NCBI GenBank assembly: GCA_018065815.1
Contig: JAGHSP010000148.1
Span: 1 to 14,487, forward strand
Origin: Candidatus Sodaliphilus limicaballi
Lineage (GTDB): Bacteria > Bacteroidota > Bacteroidia > Bacteroidales > Muribaculaceae
Direction of reading: 5' to 3'
DNA length: 14,487 nucleotides
Shown here: positions 13,650-14,487 of the stretch, one piece after another
How positions within the stretch are numbered: the stretch's first letter is position 1
Layout: every line of letters begins with the position of its first letter
The notes under the pieces: model-generated
Database searches by the model: none
The model's input: the letters and a program-made list of their open reading frames with translations, nothing else
Told to the model about the DNA's origin: nothing
Made by a program: the position numbers and the translations under genes

Positions 13650-13657
13650 TAACTTTG
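13650..13657 (+). promoter_or_regulatory. -7 promoter element of the acyltransferase gene
   Basis: TAACTTTG matches the -7 consensus exactly and ends 9 bases before the ATG at 13667, so the mRNA would be almost leaderless. No good -33 TTG at 19-21 bp is seen; TTG at 13618-13620 is 29 bp away. Confidence 0.5.
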
Positions 13658-13666
13658 TGGACGATT

Positions 13667-14487
13667 ATGAAGAAATTTTTGCACAAATTGTTATATTACC
13701 CGCTGTGGGTGTTTTGGTACTCGCTGTCGCTGCTGCCGCTGCGGGTCCACTATGCCATAGGCGATGTGTTCTATGTGCTCATTGCCAAGGTGGTGAAGTA
13801 CCGCCGCAAGGTGATCATGAAGAACTTGCGCAATTCGTTTCCCGAGAAGTCGGAGAAGGAGCGTGAGGGCATCATGAGGGACTATTACCATTTCTTTTGC
13901 GACTATATTGCCGAGACGGTCAAGTTCGGCACGATGAGCCGCGAGAGCTTGAAGCACCACATGGTGTTTCGCGGCGCCGACGAGGTGTCGAGGATTGTCA
14001 ACGAGGGTCAGAGCGTGGCTTTGTTCCTGGGTCACTATGGCAACTGGGAATGGGTGACTAGCATGAAGCTGTGGCTTGACTTGATTGACCTTCCGGCAGG
14101 CTACGGCCACATCTATCACCCGCTGGAGAATGAGGCGATGGACAGGCTGTTCCTGTCGTTCCGCAACCGCATGGGGTCAACTAGCGTGCCCATGCGCGAG
14201 ACGTTGCGGTGGCTGCTCACCCACAAGCGTGAGGGGCGGCCTACTATCCTGGGCTATATAGCCGACCAGGTGCCCATGTGGCAAAATATCCATCACTGGC
14301 TCACGTTTTTCAACCAGGAGACTCCTGTGTTTACCGGCGTGGAGCGTATTGCCCGGTCGCAGAATCAGGCTGTGGTATATGTTGACATCAAGCGTGTGAA
14401 GCGCGGCTACTATGAGTGCGACGTGCAGGTCGTCACGCGCGACCCTGCCAGCTGGCCCGAGAATGAAATCACCAATGAGTGCTTCCG
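13667..14487 (+). CDS. Lysophospholipid/lipid A acyltransferase (LpxL/HtrB family), 5' part
   Basis: The frame is open from ATG 13667 to the window edge (273 codons visible), so it is a partial gene. The start MKKFLHKLLYYPLWVFWYSLSL gives a membrane-embedded N-terminal helix, as in LpxL/HtrB proteins. YRRKVIMKNLRNSFPE (45-60) is the conserved pre-catalytic block, and the catalytic H-x4-E motif is HYGNWE (H123, E128) in the context LFLGHYGNWEW. Later conserved blocks are GYIADQVPMW and FFNQETPVFTGVERIARS. The family transfers acyl chains from acyl-ACP in the inner membrane to lipid A precursors; in Bacteroidetes some members make other lipids, so the exact acceptor is not settled. The competing start at 13636 belongs to another frame without homology. 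Confidence 0.92.
   Translation, partial: MKKFLHKLLYYPLWVFWYSLSLLPLRVHYAIGDVFYVLIAKVVKYRRKVIMKNLRNSFPEKSEKEREGIMRDYYHFFCDYIAETVKFGTMSRESLKHHMVFRGADEVSRIVNEGQSVALFLGHYGNWEWVTSMKLWLDLIDLPAGYGHIYHPLENEAMDRLFLSFRNRMGSTSVPMRETLRWLLTHKREGRPTILGYIADQVPMWQNIHHWLTFFNQETPVFTGVERIARSQNQAVVYVDIKRVKRGYYECDVQVVTRDPASWPENEITNECF

Noticed and set aside
13636..13866. 76-codon plus-strand frame beginning MKKMINFVDD
   Set aside because: Its second half is a frame-shifted reading of the acyltransferase gene, whose correct frame starts at 13667 and shows the conserved H-x4-E motif.

Overview
The window looks like chromosomal DNA of a gut-type Bacteroidales bacterium, perhaps Muribaculaceae or Prevotellaceae; I cannot resolve the genus. 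The evidence is the repeated Bacteroidetes promoter signature (TTG, about 19-21 bp, TAnnTTTG), start codons without a consistent Shine-Dalgarno, the rnpA-yidD-tatD gene order, DUF3791/DUF4143-type accessory genes, and a huge secreted protein with a sorting-signal-like C terminus.

Layout. (1) 76-497: a promoter, then a full cobalamin (B12) riboswitch aptamer and a structured expression platform. (2) 498-6968: one 2156-residue secreted protein: signal peptide, four CUB-like plus BNR-associated beta-sandwich modules, a right-handed beta-helix, Fn3-like and Ig-like domains, a DUF4465 domain and a C-terminal sorting-like tail, closed by a strong terminator at 7051-7092. (3) 7154-7590: an overlapping pair of small genes (DUF3791 plus a partner), then a 28-codon candidate microgene. 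(4) 7707-8999, minus: a CyuA/CdsB-type L-cysteine desulfidase. Its promoter is mirrored on a promoter for rnpA within one 34-bp inverted repeat. (5) 9062-10469: rnpA, yidD and, behind 12 tandem octamers, a short TatD-family hydrolase. (6) 10472-11277, minus: a membrane-anchored protein of unknown function preceded by a DUF2795-like gene. (7) 11278-13298: an AT-rich accessory patch with an AAA ATPase (DUF4143 type) framed by three copies of a 40-bp palindrome that each carry an in-frame ATG. (8) 13286-13447, minus: a CAT-anticodon tRNA with its own terminator and promoter. (9) 13551-14487: a degenerate version of the octamer repeat, then the 5' part of an LpxL/HtrB-like acyltransferase that runs off the window.

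The most interesting unit is the riboswitch plus giant protein. DUF4465 is, as I recall it, the domain of the BtuH family of surface B12-binding proteins in gut Bacteroides. A B12 riboswitch directly in front of a giant exported protein carrying DUF4465 at its C-terminal end suggests a multi-domain, cobamide-regulated surface capture protein without an adjacent BtuB transporter in this window. The second unit of interest is the promoter-palindrome-ATG repeat associated with the ATPase. The housekeeping part (rnpA, yidD, tatD, acyltransferase) is ordinary.
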